Below, piece by piece: positions 24,423 through 33,812 of a DNA stretch of 64,000 nucleotides. The notes beneath the pieces were generated by a model. The model ran no database searches and was not told the origin of the DNA. It saw only the letters and a program-made list of their open reading frames with translations. The translations under genes and the position numbers were made by a program. The DNA is from an uncultured Bacteroides sp. Lineage in GTDB: Bacteria > Bacteroidota > Bacteroidia > Bacteroidales > Bacteroidaceae. The stretch lies in the NCBI GenBank assembly GCA_900546645.1, contig URDR01000002.1:17981-81980 (forward strand), written 5' to 3'. Each line of letters begins with the position of its first letter. Position 1 is the stretch's first letter.

Positions 24423-25751
24423 TTAGTATAGAGGCTCTCCTTTATAGAAATCTAAAATCTTGGTTCGGAACAGATAGTCGTATTTGGCTTGAATACGATC
24501 AGACACGGCTTTCATCCATGCAGTACGTGCTTCGTTATATTCTGTGGCATTGGCTTTTCCGTTGCTGTATTTTTCTTTCATCAGAACGAAAGAGGCTTCG
24601 GCAGCCTGATCGGCTGTCCGGCTGCTTTGATATTGGCTTTCGGCACTTACGGCATTGTAATAGGCTTGCTGGATTTCTTTATATAGTGCTTTTTTGCTGT
24701 CTTCCAGTTGCCAGTTGAGTATGTTTTGCTGCACCCGGGCATTACGGACACGGTTTCGGGTAGCGAGCCGGTTAAACAGCGGAACGCTTAGCGAGAAGCC
24801 GATGTATTGGCTGAAATTATCGCGCAGCTGTGAACTGAAACTGTGATTCTCTTGTCCAGATACATTGAAGTAATTGGTGCTGAGTCCTGCCCCGAAACTG
24901 AGTTGCGGGTAATAGGCACTTTGAGCAATACGGATGTTGTGAGCAGCTCCTTCCAGCCGGTAGCGGGCAGCTTTGATAGATGGTTTGTTCCGGATTGCTT
25001 CGCAGTAGATGTCTTCCGGAGCTGTCAGTTCTTTGATGAAAGACGCTTCATCTGCTTCGGGAGAGACAATTTGAAAATCTTCCGGCGAAGGCAATTCTAA
25101 AAGCTGGCTCAGCTCAAGTAATGCCAGGTGATAATTGTTTTGAACTTGAACAGCCGAAAGTTGGTCTTGAGCCACACGTGCCTGCGCTTCGAGCCATTCG
25201 GATTTTGACGCTTTCCCGTTTTCAAAATAAGCTTCTTTTTGCCGGAGCATTTCCTTGCTCAGCAAGACTTGTTCCTGGGCTACTTTTTTAAGTTCTTCAT
25301 TAAATAATACCTGTAAAAAAGAAGACGTAACTTGGATGCTGATATCTTCTTTTGCCTTGTTTAAGTCTTCAATCGCAGCTTTCAGATTGAGTTTGGAAAG
25401 TGCAATGTTGTTAGGAATCTGCATCCCGGTAAATAAGGGAATATTTGTGGTAAGATTTAATCCCGTATTTTGTGTATTCAGACTGCGGTACGTATTATCC
25501 GACTGAAGGCTTCGTCCGAAATTAAATGTGTGAGAAGCACTTCCGTTCAGGTTGGGCAAGCGGCTCCATTTGGCGGTATTGAGTTCTATTTCATTTTGCT
25601 CACATACAGACTCCTGTTGCTTGATTGTCAAATTATGTTCTATCGCATAGTCAATGCACTGCTTTAAGCTCCATGCCTGCTGAGCGTGAGCCGTGAGATT
25701 TCCCATGACGAGAGGGAGGCATAGGGTAATTATTTTCTTCAGGTTATTCAT
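24423..25751 (-). CDS. TolC-family outer-membrane efflux protein
   Basis: A 442-residue protein with a signal peptide (cut near AHAQ) and the two long helical repeats of the outer-membrane efflux family. The first half starts WSLKQCIDYAIEHN and has FNFGRSLQS. The second contains IAQSAYYPQLSFGAG and PLFNRLATRNRVRNA. It is the last gene of a five-gene minus-strand operon with an adaptor, two MacB-type permeases and an ATPase, 3 bases behind the adaptor. It provides the outer-membrane exit duct. Confidence 0.9.
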   Translation of the reverse strand: MNNLKKIITLCLPLVMGNLTAHAQQAWSLKQCIDYAIEHNLTIKQQESVCEQNEIELNTAKWSRLPNLNGSASHTFNFGRSLQSDNTYRSLNTQNTGLNLTTNIPLFTGMQIPNNIALSKLNLKAAIEDLNKAKEDISIQVTSSFLQVLFNEELKKVAQEQVLLSKEMLRQKEAYFENGKASKSEWLEAQARVAQDQLSAVQVQNNYHLALLELSQLLELPSPEDFQIVSPEADEASFIKELTAPEDIYCEAIRNKPSIKAARYRLEGAAHNIRIAQSAYYPQLSFGAGLSTNYFNVSGQENHSFSSQLRDNFSQYIGFSLSVPLFNRLATRNRVRNARVQQNILNWQLEDSKKALYKEIQQAYYNAVSAESQYQSSRTADQAAEASFVLMKEKYSNGKANATEYNEARTAWMKAVSDRIQAKYDYLFRTKILDFYKGEPLY

Positions 25752-25754
25752 GAC

Positions 25755-26852
25755 TTATTCTTCTTTTTTCATTCCGCGGACAAGGTTGCCGGGCTGGAGA
25801 CCTTGTTTGATTTCTATTTTTATGCCGTCGCTGATACCAGTTGTAACGGGAATGCGCTTGAACTGTTGTGCCGGTACACTATCGGTGAGCAGATAAACAA
25901 ATGCAGAGTCACCGTTAAACTCAATGACACTTTCAGGTACTGTCAAAACGTGGTCGGCACGCTGTAATACGATTTCAGCATTGGCGCTATAGCCCGACCG
26001 GATGGTTACACTGTCGGGTATCTGGATAGCTGCCTTGATTTCAAACTGGTTTGCTCCATTGTTTTCTATGCTTTTCGGTGAAATGTATTCAAGACTGGCA
26101 TTAAACTTCATGTTTTGCAGAGCTCCCAAGGTGATTTTTACCGGAATGCCTTCATGAATGCGTCCTACTTCAGTCTCGTCTACATTTCCCCGGAAAATCA
26201 AGTCGCTCATGTCGGCCACGGTAGCAATGGTGGTTCCGTCATTAAATGTATTACTCATGATAACCGAATTCCCTTCTTTGATGGGAACATCCAGAATCAG
26301 TCCGGTAATGGTAGATCGGATCAGGGTGCTGCTAAACGATGCGCTGCTTTGGGTAATACCTTCCTTTACAATTTCCAGATTATCTTTGGCAGCCTGCAAT
26401 TCTTCTCTCGCTTGTTTGGCAGCCAATAAGGTTTGTTCATACTCTTCGTTGCTGACCAGTTTTTTCTGATACAGTTGGTCCATACGCTTTAGGTTGGTTT
26501 CAGCTTGCTCCCCATTCATCTTAGCCAGACGTACCCGACTTTCGGCTGCATTCAGTGACCCTAACTCCGGAATTACTTTCACTTTGGCTATGACTTCTCC
26601 TTTTTTTACGGTTTGTCCGGCTTCTTTGTACACTTCGGCTATGATTCCCGAAATCTGTGGCTTAATTTCTACTTCATCACGCGGTTCTATTTTTCCGGTG
26701 GCTACTGTTGTTTGTATTAAATCGCCTGTTTCAGCCTTTAAAATATGATAAAGTGTTTTCTTCGGCTGCGACTTTTGATATAAGAACACGAATGTTCCAA
26801 TGAAAATCAGTGCGATACACACGAATACGATGACTTTGATGTATTTTTTCAT
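25755..26852 (-). CDS. Periplasmic adaptor of a MacAB-type exporter (HlyD/MacA family)
   Basis: A 365-residue protein with one N-terminal membrane segment (about 7-25) facing the periplasm. Biotinyl-lipoyl-like halves (GKIEPRDEVEIKPQISGII and VPIKEGNSVIMS) flank a helical hairpin (about 95-155), and beta-barrel and membrane-proximal domains follow. It bridges the ABC permeases to the TolC-like duct. The length and the position between permease and TolC match MacA-type adaptors. Confidence 0.9.
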   Translation of the reverse strand: MKKYIKVIVFVCIALIFIGTFVFLYQKSQPKKTLYHILKAETGDLIQTTVATGKIEPRDEVEIKPQISGIIAEVYKEAGQTVKKGEVIAKVKVIPELGSLNAAESRVRLAKMNGEQAETNLKRMDQLYQKKLVSNEEYEQTLLAAKQAREELQAAKDNLEIVKEGITQSSASFSSTLIRSTITGLILDVPIKEGNSVIMSNTFNDGTTIATVADMSDLIFRGNVDETEVGRIHEGIPVKITLGALQNMKFNASLEYISPKSIENNGANQFEIKAAIQIPDSVTIRSGYSANAEIVLQRADHVLTVPESVIEFNGDSAFVYLLTDSVPAQQFKRIPVTTGISDGIKIEIKQGLQPGNLVRGMKKEE

Positions 26853-26910
26853 ACTTGTAGTTGATTAGTTTCTTCTTTATTTTATGGTTGCTTATTTTGA
26901 GGAATTCAGG

Positions 26911-28155
26911 TTATTCATCTCTGATAGCTTCTATCGGCTTGATAGCCATAGCCCTGTAAGCTGGAGCCAGCCCGGCAAGCAGTCCTAAAATCATCAGTAA
27001 GATGCAGGCTCCTACAGCCTCCCAGAATCCAATCTGAAAATGAACCGGAGCGGAAGGGGTAGAAGCTGCCGACTCAACGATATTGAGGAGGAAGACCGCG
27101 AAGGAGATACCTGACATGCCTGCCAGTGAGGTTAATACCATGCTTTCAGAAAGAATCTGTTGAAGAATGTCGGATGGGCGTGCTCCGATGGCGCGGCGGA
27201 TACCAATTTCAGTAGTGCGCTCTTTAACCGTTACCATCATGATGTTACTTACTCCTATAGCACCGGCGAGCAGGGTACCTAATCCTACAATCCAGCTGAG
27301 GATGCGGATGCCTGAAAACAGATTATCCATCATGCTGAACATGACTTCGGCATTTAATATTATCAGGGCTTGCTGGTCGTCGGGGTGAATCAGGTGGGCC
27401 TGCTTCACAACCCTTTCAACCTTCTTTTCCACCTCACTGATGGAATAGCCTTTGTGTGCGGTATAGCAAAGCAACTGTACTTTTTGTCCGAAGTTGTAGT
27501 TTTGCTGCATAGTGGTAAAGGGAATGAGAATAGAAGTTTCCGACCTTCCTTGTACGGAAATGTTTCCGATCCCTGTGCTGACCCCGATAACTTGATAGTA
27601 GATTCCGTTAATCTCTATAAACTTGCCACACGGATTGGTTTTTTCCGGGAACAAGGTCTCATAGATACGTTTTCCTATGATGCACACCTTCCGTCGCTCT
27701 TGGATATCAATCTCATTGAGATAGCGTCCGAAGCTGATGGCCGGTTCTTCTATTTTTCCGTATTCCGGATAAAGCCCTTTTAAGGTTCCCGATATTTTAT
27801 GCTCTCCGTAAATGACATTGACTCCCCACTTTGCCAAACTCGGAGTAATGACATCCACTTCAGGTACTTGGCGCTTTACGCGGTCTACGTCTTTGTTTTC
27901 CAAATCCCATGATCGCCCCTGCTGAAATCCTTTGTAAGCTTTTCCCGTCTGGTTGGCTCCCATGAAGCCAGAGTTGGTGGCAAATCCGGCAAAATTCTGT
28001 GAAAGCTTGTCCTGCATGCCTTGCGCTCCTCCCATTAAGGCAACTAACATGAATATTCCCCAAAATACGCCGAAGGCAGTCAGTATGCTGCGTGTTTTGT
28101 TTCGGGTGAGGGTGATGAGAATTTCTTCCCATGTGTCTAAATCTAATTTTTTCAT
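26911..28155 (-). CDS. MacB-type ABC transporter permease (second copy)
   Basis: A 414-residue MacB/FtsX-type permease: one N-terminal membrane helix (about 15-40), a large periplasmic MacB_PCD domain, then three C-terminal helices. The family phrase TVKERTTEIGIRRAIGARP is present, as is a terminal AIKPIEAIRDE. It has no ATPase domain of its own. It is paired with a second, different permease 6 bases upstream, so the two probably form a heterodimer. The substrate is not evident from the sequence. Confidence 0.9.
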   Translation of the reverse strand: MKKLDLDTWEEILITLTRNKTRSILTAFGVFWGIFMLVALMGGAQGMQDKLSQNFAGFATNSGFMGANQTGKAYKGFQQGRSWDLENKDVDRVKRQVPEVDVITPSLAKWGVNVIYGEHKISGTLKGLYPEYGKIEEPAISFGRYLNEIDIQERRKVCIIGKRIYETLFPEKTNPCGKFIEINGIYYQVIGVSTGIGNISVQGRSETSILIPFTTMQQNYNFGQKVQLLCYTAHKGYSISEVEKKVERVVKQAHLIHPDDQQALIILNAEVMFSMMDNLFSGIRILSWIVGLGTLLAGAIGVSNIMMVTVKERTTEIGIRRAIGARPSDILQQILSESMVLTSLAGMSGISFAVFLLNIVESAASTPSAPVHFQIGFWEAVGACILLMILGLLAGLAPAYRAMAIKPIEAIRDE

Positions 28156-28161
28156 ACTTCT

Positions 28162-29409
28162 TTAATCGGCTCTAAGTGCTTCAATCGGACGGATGCGGGC
28201 TGCTTTCCTTGCGGGAAACAGACCTGCCAGTGTTCCGGCAACAATCAAGGTCAGGGTAGCTTCGATGGCTATGCTGATGTCAACCGTAGGATTCTCGAAT
28301 ACAGTGACAGAAAACATGCGTGCATCGATGGTTTGTCTGCCGGCTACGTGATTCATGTATTCGGTAACCGCAATACCTGCCACCATGCCTATGTAGCCAA
28401 AGAAGGTGGTAATGGTAACACTTTCGGAAATGATGAGCCAGAGTATAGACATGGGTTTGGCTCCAAGGGCTTTGCGGATGCCAAATTCATGCGTCCGCTC
28501 GCGTACGGTGATGAGCATGATATTGCTGACTCCCACAATGCCGCTCAGCAGGGTAAAGATTCCGATAATCCAGATAGCCAGATGAAGAATGTTGCCTGCC
28601 GTTTGCTGTTGTAAATATTGTGTGAAGCGGTTCCATATCCAGATGGCACCGTCGTCGTCGGCTGCAAACTGCTTATAAGAGCCGAGAGCTTTCCGGTAAT
28701 CGTTTTCAAAGCGGGTGTTCAGTTCTTCACTGGCTAATCCCTTGGTTGAAAAAATAAGGTTATCAATACTGTCTCCTTTATTATAAATAAGCTGGAGGGT
28801 AGTAAAGGGTACAAGGGCGGTAGGAGAAAAACTGTTTTGGTCGGTATAAATGCCTACTACCTGATACATGACTCCGTCGGAATTGATGTATTTTCCTAAA
28901 GAGTTGGCTTTTGGAAAGAGTGTTTTTTCTGTCTTTTCGTGGATAACCACCACTTTCCTTCTTTCCTGCATATCGCGCTCATTAATGAATCTTCCTTTTT
29001 TTAATTGAACCGCTTCCAGTTCGGGGTAGTTTGGAAAGACCCCGTCCAACCCGATGCTTATGGCTTCTTTTTCGTAGGTAAGATGAGCATCGCTTTTGCT
29101 TACCGTAGCTCCGGTGGCAATGATGTGAGTGGGAAAAGCTTGGGCGGTTAACTTACGGTCGTTTTCATTCAGTGAGATGAGTCTTCCTTCTTTCATTCCT
29201 TGGAAGGGCTTTGAGGTAACTCCGGGATAAATTTTCATGGAGTTCATCATCATGCCTTCCGACTGTCCTTCAAAGGCATGAATCAGTCCGTTCCCGGAAC
29301 CGAGCAAGACAATCAGCATAAATATTCCCCATGCTACGGAAAAGCCGGTTAATAAAGTGCGCAGTTTGTTGCGCATGATGGTGCCGTATATTTCAATGAG
29401 TAAATCCAT
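28162..29409 (-). CDS. MacB-type ABC transporter permease (first copy)
   Basis: A 415-residue paralogue of the next permease with the same four-helix plan and the phrase TVRERTHEFGIRKALGAKP. Its periplasmic domain differs clearly from that of its partner, which argues for a heterodimer and not a recent duplication. It follows the ATPase gene by 5 bases. Bacteroidales carry many such export operons; cargoes include antimicrobial peptides and lipids, but nothing here points to one. Confidence 0.9.
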   Translation of the reverse strand: MDLLIEIYGTIMRNKLRTLLTGFSVAWGIFMLIVLLGSGNGLIHAFEGQSEGMMMNSMKIYPGVTSKPFQGMKEGRLISLNENDRKLTAQAFPTHIIATGATVSKSDAHLTYEKEAISIGLDGVFPNYPELEAVQLKKGRFINERDMQERRKVVVIHEKTEKTLFPKANSLGKYINSDGVMYQVVGIYTDQNSFSPTALVPFTTLQLIYNKGDSIDNLIFSTKGLASEELNTRFENDYRKALGSYKQFAADDDGAIWIWNRFTQYLQQQTAGNILHLAIWIIGIFTLLSGIVGVSNIMLITVRERTHEFGIRKALGAKPMSILWLIISESVTITTFFGYIGMVAGIAVTEYMNHVAGRQTIDARMFSVTVFENPTVDISIAIEATLTLIVAGTLAGLFPARKAARIRPIEALRAD

Positions 29410-29414
29410 GTCAG

Positions 29415-30134
29415 TTATTTCATATAGCCGTTTTTTCCAAACGGGGATGCATTATGGTCTATATTGTCTTCGATGCGTTCGATGACTCCGTCTTTAATAT
29501 GGATGATTTTGTTGGTTTGATTGGCAACCCCGCTTTCGTGGGTAACGACCACAATGGTCAGTCCCTCTTTTTCGTGCAGTTCCTTCAGCAGATTCATCAC
29601 TTCTACTGAGGTTTTGCTGTCTAATGCGCCGGTAGGTTCATCGGCAAGGATGATTTGTGGTTTGGTAATCAAGGCCCTGGCAATGGCTACACGCTGTTTC
29701 TGTCCGCCCGATAATTCATTCGGCATGTGGTGTGCCCATTCTTTCAGACCTAACTTTTCAAGATATTCTAACGCAAGCTGGTTGCGCTTTTTCCGGCTGA
29801 CACCTTGATAGAATAAAGGAAGAGCTACATTCTCCATGGCATTTTTAAAAGAAATCAGATTGAACGACTGGAAGATAAAGCCAATCATCCGGTTCCGGTA
29901 TTCGGCAGCTTTCGTTTCATTCAAGTTTCGGATAAGGATGTCATTTAGGTAATACTCTCCTTCATCATAATTATCTAAAATGCCAAGAATATTCAGCAGG
30001 GTGGACTTCCCGGAGCCGGAAGCTCCCATGATAGAAACAAACTCTCCTTTTTTAATCGTAAGATTTATACCTTTTAATACGTGAAGAGGAGTCCCGTTAT
30101 TATAGGTCTTGTTGATATTTGTTAGTCGTATCAT
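29415..30134 (-). CDS. ABC transporter ATPase, MacB/LolD type
   Basis: A 239-residue ATPase. It has Walker A GASGSGKS (37-44), Q-loop Gln89, signature LSGGQ (141-145), Walker B IILADEP (161-167) and the phrase TGALDSKTSVEVM of the MacB/LolD class. It is the first gene of the five-gene export operon and powers the permease pair downstream. It has a C-terminal extension (about 225-239) with several Asn and charged residues. A TATATTTG box lies just upstream. Confidence 0.93.
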   Translation of the reverse strand: MIRLTNINKTYNNGTPLHVLKGINLTIKKGEFVSIMGASGSGKSTLLNILGILDNYDEGEYYLNDILIRNLNETKAAEYRNRMIGFIFQSFNLISFKNAMENVALPLFYQGVSRKKRNQLALEYLEKLGLKEWAHHMPNELSGGQKQRVAIARALITKPQIILADEPTGALDSKTSVEVMNLLKELHEKEGLTIVVVTHESGVANQTNKIIHIKDGVIERIEDNIDHNASPFGKNGYMK

Positions 30135-30162
30135 TTCTTAAGTTTCTTTCTGTGATGTGGCG

Positions 30163-30170
30163 CAAATATA
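30163..30170 (-). promoter_or_regulatory. Promoter -7 box for the export operon
   Basis: The minus strand reads TATATTTG about 30 bases ahead of the ATPase start. The divergent glucokinase promoter begins 38 bases away, so the two transcription starts share one short control region. Confidence 0.55.
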
Positions 30171-30208
30171 AGAAAAGTTAGTTTTCTCTATAAATAAACA
30201 AGAAAAAA

Positions 30209-30240
30209 TTTGTTACATAGGGGGCGAATCCTTATTTTTG
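30209..30240 (+). promoter_or_regulatory. Bacteroides-type promoter for glucokinase
   Basis: TTTG at 30209-30212 and TATTTTTG at 30233-30240, separated by 20 bases, match the Bacteroides -33/-7 consensus. The first ATG follows about 33 bases later. Confidence 0.7.
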
Positions 30241-30273
30241 CCTTGATAATTAACCTAAAAACATATAAACAGT

Positions 30274-31251
30274 ATGACTATAAGCAATATGGAAAAACCT
30301 TACGTAGTTGGTATGGATATTGGCGGTACCAATACCGTTTTCGGTATCGTTGATTCTCGTGGCAATGTTTTGTCTTCAGATTCTGTGAAAACACAGCAGT
30401 ATGATGTGATTGATGAGTATGTAGATGCCGTTTGTAAAAAACTTTTGCCTTTGATTCAGGCCGTAGGTGGTGCTGATAAAATTAAAGGTATGGGTGTAGG
30501 TGCTCCAAACGGAAATTATTATAACGGAACGATTGAATTTGCTCCCAACTTGCCATGGAAAGGTATTATTCCATTGGCTGCTATGTTCGAAGAAAAGTTA
30601 GGTATTCCTACTGCATTGACGAATGACGCAAATGCAGCTGCTATCGGTGAAATGACTTATGGTGCTGCCCGTGGAATGAAAGATTTTATCATGATTACTT
30701 TGGGTACAGGTGTAGGTAGTGGTATTGTTATCAATGGTCAGTTGGTATATGGTCACGATGGTTTTGCCGGCGAATTGGGACACGTGATTGTTGACCCGGT
30801 TGGAAGACCATGTGGTTGCGGACGTAGAGGTTGTTTGGAAACTTACTGTTCTGCAACTGGAGTGGCTCGTACTGCACGTGAATTCTTGGTTCAGCGTACC
30901 GAACCGAGCTTGTTGAGAAATATCCCTGCAGATGATATTGTATCAAAAGACGTATATGATGCTGCGGTAAAAGGTGATAAGCTGGCTTTGGATATTTTTG
31001 AATTTACCGGTAGTGTATTGGGAAAAGCTCTGGCTAACTTTATTGCCTTCTCAAGTCCGGAAGCTATTATCTTATTCGGTGGCTTGGCAAAATCGGGTGA
31101 TTATATCATGAAACCGATTCAGAAAGCAATCGATGATAATATCTTGAAAATTTATGCAGGAAAGACAAAATTACTTCTTTCTCAGTTGAAAGATGCAGAT
31201 GCAGCTGTATTGGGTGCAAGTGCATTGGGTTGGGAAGTAAAAGAAGACTGA
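30274..31251 (+). CDS. ROK-family glucokinase
   Basis: A 325-residue sugar kinase of the ROK family. It has the phosphate motif DIGGTN (15-20), catalytic Asp118 in TNDAN, GELGH (167-170) and the zinc motif CGCGRRGC (180-187). It most likely phosphorylates glucose with ATP at the entry to glycolysis. The start at 30274 or the ATG at 30289 (MEKPYV) are both possible. It has its own promoter and a terminator-like hairpin after it. Confidence 0.9.
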   Translation: MTISNMEKPYVVGMDIGGTNTVFGIVDSRGNVLSSDSVKTQQYDVIDEYVDAVCKKLLPLIQAVGGADKIKGMGVGAPNGNYYNGTIEFAPNLPWKGIIPLAAMFEEKLGIPTALTNDANAAAIGEMTYGAARGMKDFIMITLGTGVGSGIVINGQLVYGHDGFAGELGHVIVDPVGRPCGCGRRGCLETYCSATGVARTAREFLVQRTEPSLLRNIPADDIVSKDVYDAAVKGDKLALDIFEFTGSVLGKALANFIAFSSPEAIILFGGLAKSGDYIMKPIQKAIDDNILKIYAGKTKLLLSQLKDADAAVLGASALGWEVKED

Positions 31252-31276
31252 TTATTCCTTCACATGTTATATTTAA

Positions 31277-31306
31277 GAAAAGGCTACCCTTTGGGGTGGT
31301 CTTTTC
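31277..31306 (+). terminator. Terminator after glucokinase
   Basis: AAAAGGCTACCC pairs with GGGGTGGTCTTTT using some G-U pairs, with a three-base loop, followed by T-rich sequence. It lies about 25 bases after the glucokinase stop. Confidence 0.6.
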
Positions 31307-31360
31307 TTTGTATATACAGGTTTGTTTTTTCGGAGGCAGAACACCTTCTTTGAGGAGCTT

Positions 31361-31455
31361 CAGACGCCTTGTCGTTTCAAGTGATTTGCCTTGGTGTTTT
31401 AATCTGTTCGCCTTGGCATTTCAACTCTTCCGCTTCGACGAGTTTGCGGCATGTT
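31361..31455 (+). repeat. Degenerate 22-23 base intergenic repeat, about four units
   Basis: On the minus strand the units read as variants of GAAATGCCAAGGCGAACAG, at about 22-23 base steps (starts near 31361, 31383, 31406, 31429 on the plus strand). They share the AAGGCG core with the clusters at 3887 and 47245. They fill much of the gap between the glucokinase terminator and the rplS terminator. Nothing else is visible in 31307-31522. Confidence 0.55.
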
Positions 31456-31522
31456 TTTGGGGCTTGTATTGACATGGAAAGGAAGGCGGAGTTTGGGGAG
31501 CAGAAGGGAGGAACATAAAAAT

Positions 31523-31556
31523 AAAAGAGGATATTTCGTGAGAAATACCCTCTTTT
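31523..31556 (-). terminator. Terminator after rplS
   Basis: AAAAGAGG plus TATTTC pairs with GAAATA plus CCTCTTTT around a GTGA loop. It is 29 bases past the rplS stop on the minus strand and is A/T-flanked on both sides. Confidence 0.8.
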
Positions 31557-31584
31557 ATATGTAAGGAAGTAATTGTTTTCAGAA

Positions 31585-31938
31585 TTATGCGTTAACGCGT
31601 TTTTCCTGAATTCTGGCTTTCTTACCGGTAAGTGCACGCAAGTAGTACAATTTAGCACGGCGTACTTTACCCACCTTGTTTACAGTAATGCTGTCGATAG
31701 CCGGAGATTCCAACGGGAAAATACGTTCTACACCTACAGTTCCTGACATCTTACGTACGGTGAAGCGTTTTTTGTCACCATGACCTGCGATTTTGATAAC
31801 AACACCACGGTACAACTGTACACGTTCTTTGCTACCTTCAACGATACGGTATGCTACTGTAATAGTATCACCAGCTTTGAATGAAGGATGCTGTTTGCCA
31901 GTAGCAAATGCTTCTTCTGCAATTTTAATTAAATCCAT
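31585..31938 (-). CDS. rplS: 50S ribosomal protein L19
   Basis: 117 residues, starting MDLIKIAEEAFATGKQHPSF. This ATG (31938) is chosen over an upstream start 29 codons earlier, because L19 is normally 115-120 residues and the extension is not L19-like. The phrases FKAGDTITVAYRI, LYRGVVI and RRAKLYYLR are diagnostic. L19 sits at the 30S-50S interface. It is monocistronic here, with a leader of roughly 90 bases and its own terminator. Confidence 0.96.
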   Translation of the reverse strand: MDLIKIAEEAFATGKQHPSFKAGDTITVAYRIVEGSKERVQLYRGVVIKIAGHGDKKRFTVRKMSGTVGVERIFPLESPAIDSITVNKVGKVRRAKLYYLRALTGKKARIQEKRVNA

Positions 31939-32164
31939 TTTTCTTTTTAAATTAAATTGTTTATCGTTACAACGCAACATACCAAGTAACTCTTCTTTGG
32001 CAGCGATTGCGCGAAAGCGGTGCAAAGTAAGTGATTTTTGGGAACATAGCCAAATATTTCATGAGGTTTTTAAAAAAAATGCGAGGTTCTTTCGCTTCGT
32101 TTTGTGCTTTTCTTGTGAGACTTTTCTTTTTTGGTTATTTTTACCCCAATAAACAAATTGGTTT

Positions 32165-32959
32165 ATGAAGAAGTGTGTTTTGAAGAATAATATTTTAGTG
32201 TTGGCGTTTGCCGGATTCGCTACTTTGGCAGGATGTAAATCCGGTTATTCGTTAGTGGAGGTAGAGGGAAGCCCTATTCCTGTTACCGCTGAGTATGAAG
32301 CATATCCTGATATGGAAGCGGAGGAGATACTCCGTCCATATAAGTTGAAGGTGGATAGTATGATGTTGCCCGTAATCGGACATTCGGCTGCAAATTTGAC
32401 AGCCAAACGTCCGGAGTCTCCCTTATCGAACCTGATTGCCGATGTGCTGCGTGGTGCAGCCAGACCGGTGGTGGGAAGAGAGGCCGATGTGGCAGTGATG
32501 AATATGGGTGGCATCCGGAATGCATTGCCGAAGGGAGACATTACCTTTGGCACCATTTATGAGATTGCGCCTTTTGAGAATGCATTGTGCCTGCTGACTA
32601 TGGATGGAGCTACGCTGGAAAAGCTTTTTGAGCAAATAGCAGCCGTGGGCGGTGAGGGCTTGAGCGGGGCAAACCTGACTATTAACAACGGGAAAATATT
32701 TGAGTCACCGCAAGTGAACGGCAAGTTTATTGACCCGAAGAAGGAATACATCGTAGCTACGATTGACTATTTGGCAGAAGGAAACGATCGGTTGTCGGCT
32801 TTCCGTGAAGCGAAGTCGAAGACGGTATATAAAGACAAACTGCTGCGTAACTTGTTGCTCGATTACGTGAAAGAGATGCAAAAGAAAGGGAAAGCGATTG
32901 ATGCCAAAGTAGAAGGGCGAATCCAAATGGTTGAAATTATAACAATAAGAGAAGATTGA
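32165..32959 (+). CDS. 5'-nucleotidase C-terminal-domain lipoprotein
   Basis: A 264-residue lipoprotein (lipobox LAGC, Cys24) that consists almost only of the substrate-binding C-terminal domain of UshA-type 5'-nucleotidases. The phrases SPLSNLIADVLR, VAVMNMGGIRNALPKG and IDYLAEGNDRLSAF are typical of it. The catalytic metal domain is encoded by the next gene, 4 bases downstream. In UshA the two domains are one chain with the metal domain first; here they are split and the order is reversed. They probably act together in the periplasm on nucleotides. Confidence 0.88.
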   Translation: MKKCVLKNNILVLAFAGFATLAGCKSGYSLVEVEGSPIPVTAEYEAYPDMEAEEILRPYKLKVDSMMLPVIGHSAANLTAKRPESPLSNLIADVLRGAARPVVGREADVAVMNMGGIRNALPKGDITFGTIYEIAPFENALCLLTMDGATLEKLFEQIAAVGGEGLSGANLTINNGKIFESPQVNGKFIDPKKEYIVATIDYLAEGNDRLSAFREAKSKTVYKDKLLRNLLLDYVKEMQKKGKAIDAKVEGRIQMVEIITIRED

Positions 32960-32963
32960 TGCC

Positions 32964-33806
32964 ATGAAAAAAATATATGTATTTTTATTTGCATGCTTGC
33001 TTTCAAGTATGCTTTCTGCTCAAGGCAGTAAGGAGTTGTACATTCTCCATACCAATGATACTCACAGTAGAATTGAGCCGTATGCTTCTTCTTTCCCTGA
33101 TACACTGGTGGCAGGAAAAGCCGGATTTCTCCGGCGGGCTGCGCTGATTAAACAGCAGCGGAAAGAGCATAAGAATTTGCTGTTGTTTGATTGCGGCGAC
33201 TTCTCACAGGGAAGCCCTTATTATAACCTGTTTAAGGGGGAAGTAGAAATCAAATTGATGAATGCGATGGGATACGATGCCGGAACCATCGGAAACCATG
33301 AGTTTGACTTCGGCTTGGAAAATATGGCGCGTTTGTTTAAAATGGCGAAGTTTCCGATTGTCTGTGCCAACTACGATGTACAAGGTACGGTGCTCGAAGG
33401 ATTGGTCAAAGAGTATGTTGTGCTGGAGCGAGAAGGAGTCCGTATCGGTGTCTTCGGGTTAGGTCCTAAGCTGAGTGGGCTGGTGGCTCATTCTTGTTCG
33501 GGAGATGTGAAGTTTGAAGACCCGATAGCGGAGGCACAGCGTGTGGCTGATTGGTTGAAGGAACAGGAAGCATGCGACTTGGTTATTTGCCTGTCTCATT
33601 TAGGATGGGAAGGGAAGCCTTACTCGGATGTGGAACTGATCAAGCATACTCGTCATATAGATATCGTATTGGGAGGACATTCACATTCTTTCTTCGATGC
33701 TCCTAAATATTATAAGAACTTAGATGGAATGGATATTACGCTTCAGCAGATGGGTAAACATGCTGCTTTTGTGGGTAAGATGGTTGTAAAAATGCAAAAG
33801 GATTGA
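32964..33806 (+). CDS. 5'-nucleotidase N-terminal metallophosphoesterase
   Basis: A 280-residue secreted protein (signal peptide cut near LSAQ). It has the calcineurin-like metal motifs NDTH (31-34), DCGD (76-79), GNHEFD (110-115) and GGHSH near 245. It is the catalytic half that complements the preceding gene. The next gene, a GH3/serine-hydrolase fusion, starts 6 bases later, so the three form one operon of secreted hydrolases. The exact substrate is unproven. Confidence 0.9.
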   Translation: MKKIYVFLFACLLSSMLSAQGSKELYILHTNDTHSRIEPYASSFPDTLVAGKAGFLRRAALIKQQRKEHKNLLLFDCGDFSQGSPYYNLFKGEVEIKLMNAMGYDAGTIGNHEFDFGLENMARLFKMAKFPIVCANYDVQGTVLEGLVKEYVVLEREGVRIGVFGLGPKLSGLVAHSCSGDVKFEDPIAEAQRVADWLKEQEACDLVICLSHLGWEGKPYSDVELIKHTRHIDIVLGGHSHSFFDAPKYYKNLDGMDITLQQMGKHAAFVGKMVVKMQKD

Positions 33807-33812
33807 TAGCAA

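Noticed and set aside
31960..32060. Possible promoter or ribosomal leader for rplS with TTACTTTG.
   Set aside because: The box deviates from TAnnTTTG at one key position and no convincing leader fold can be drawn, so it was not listed as a feature.
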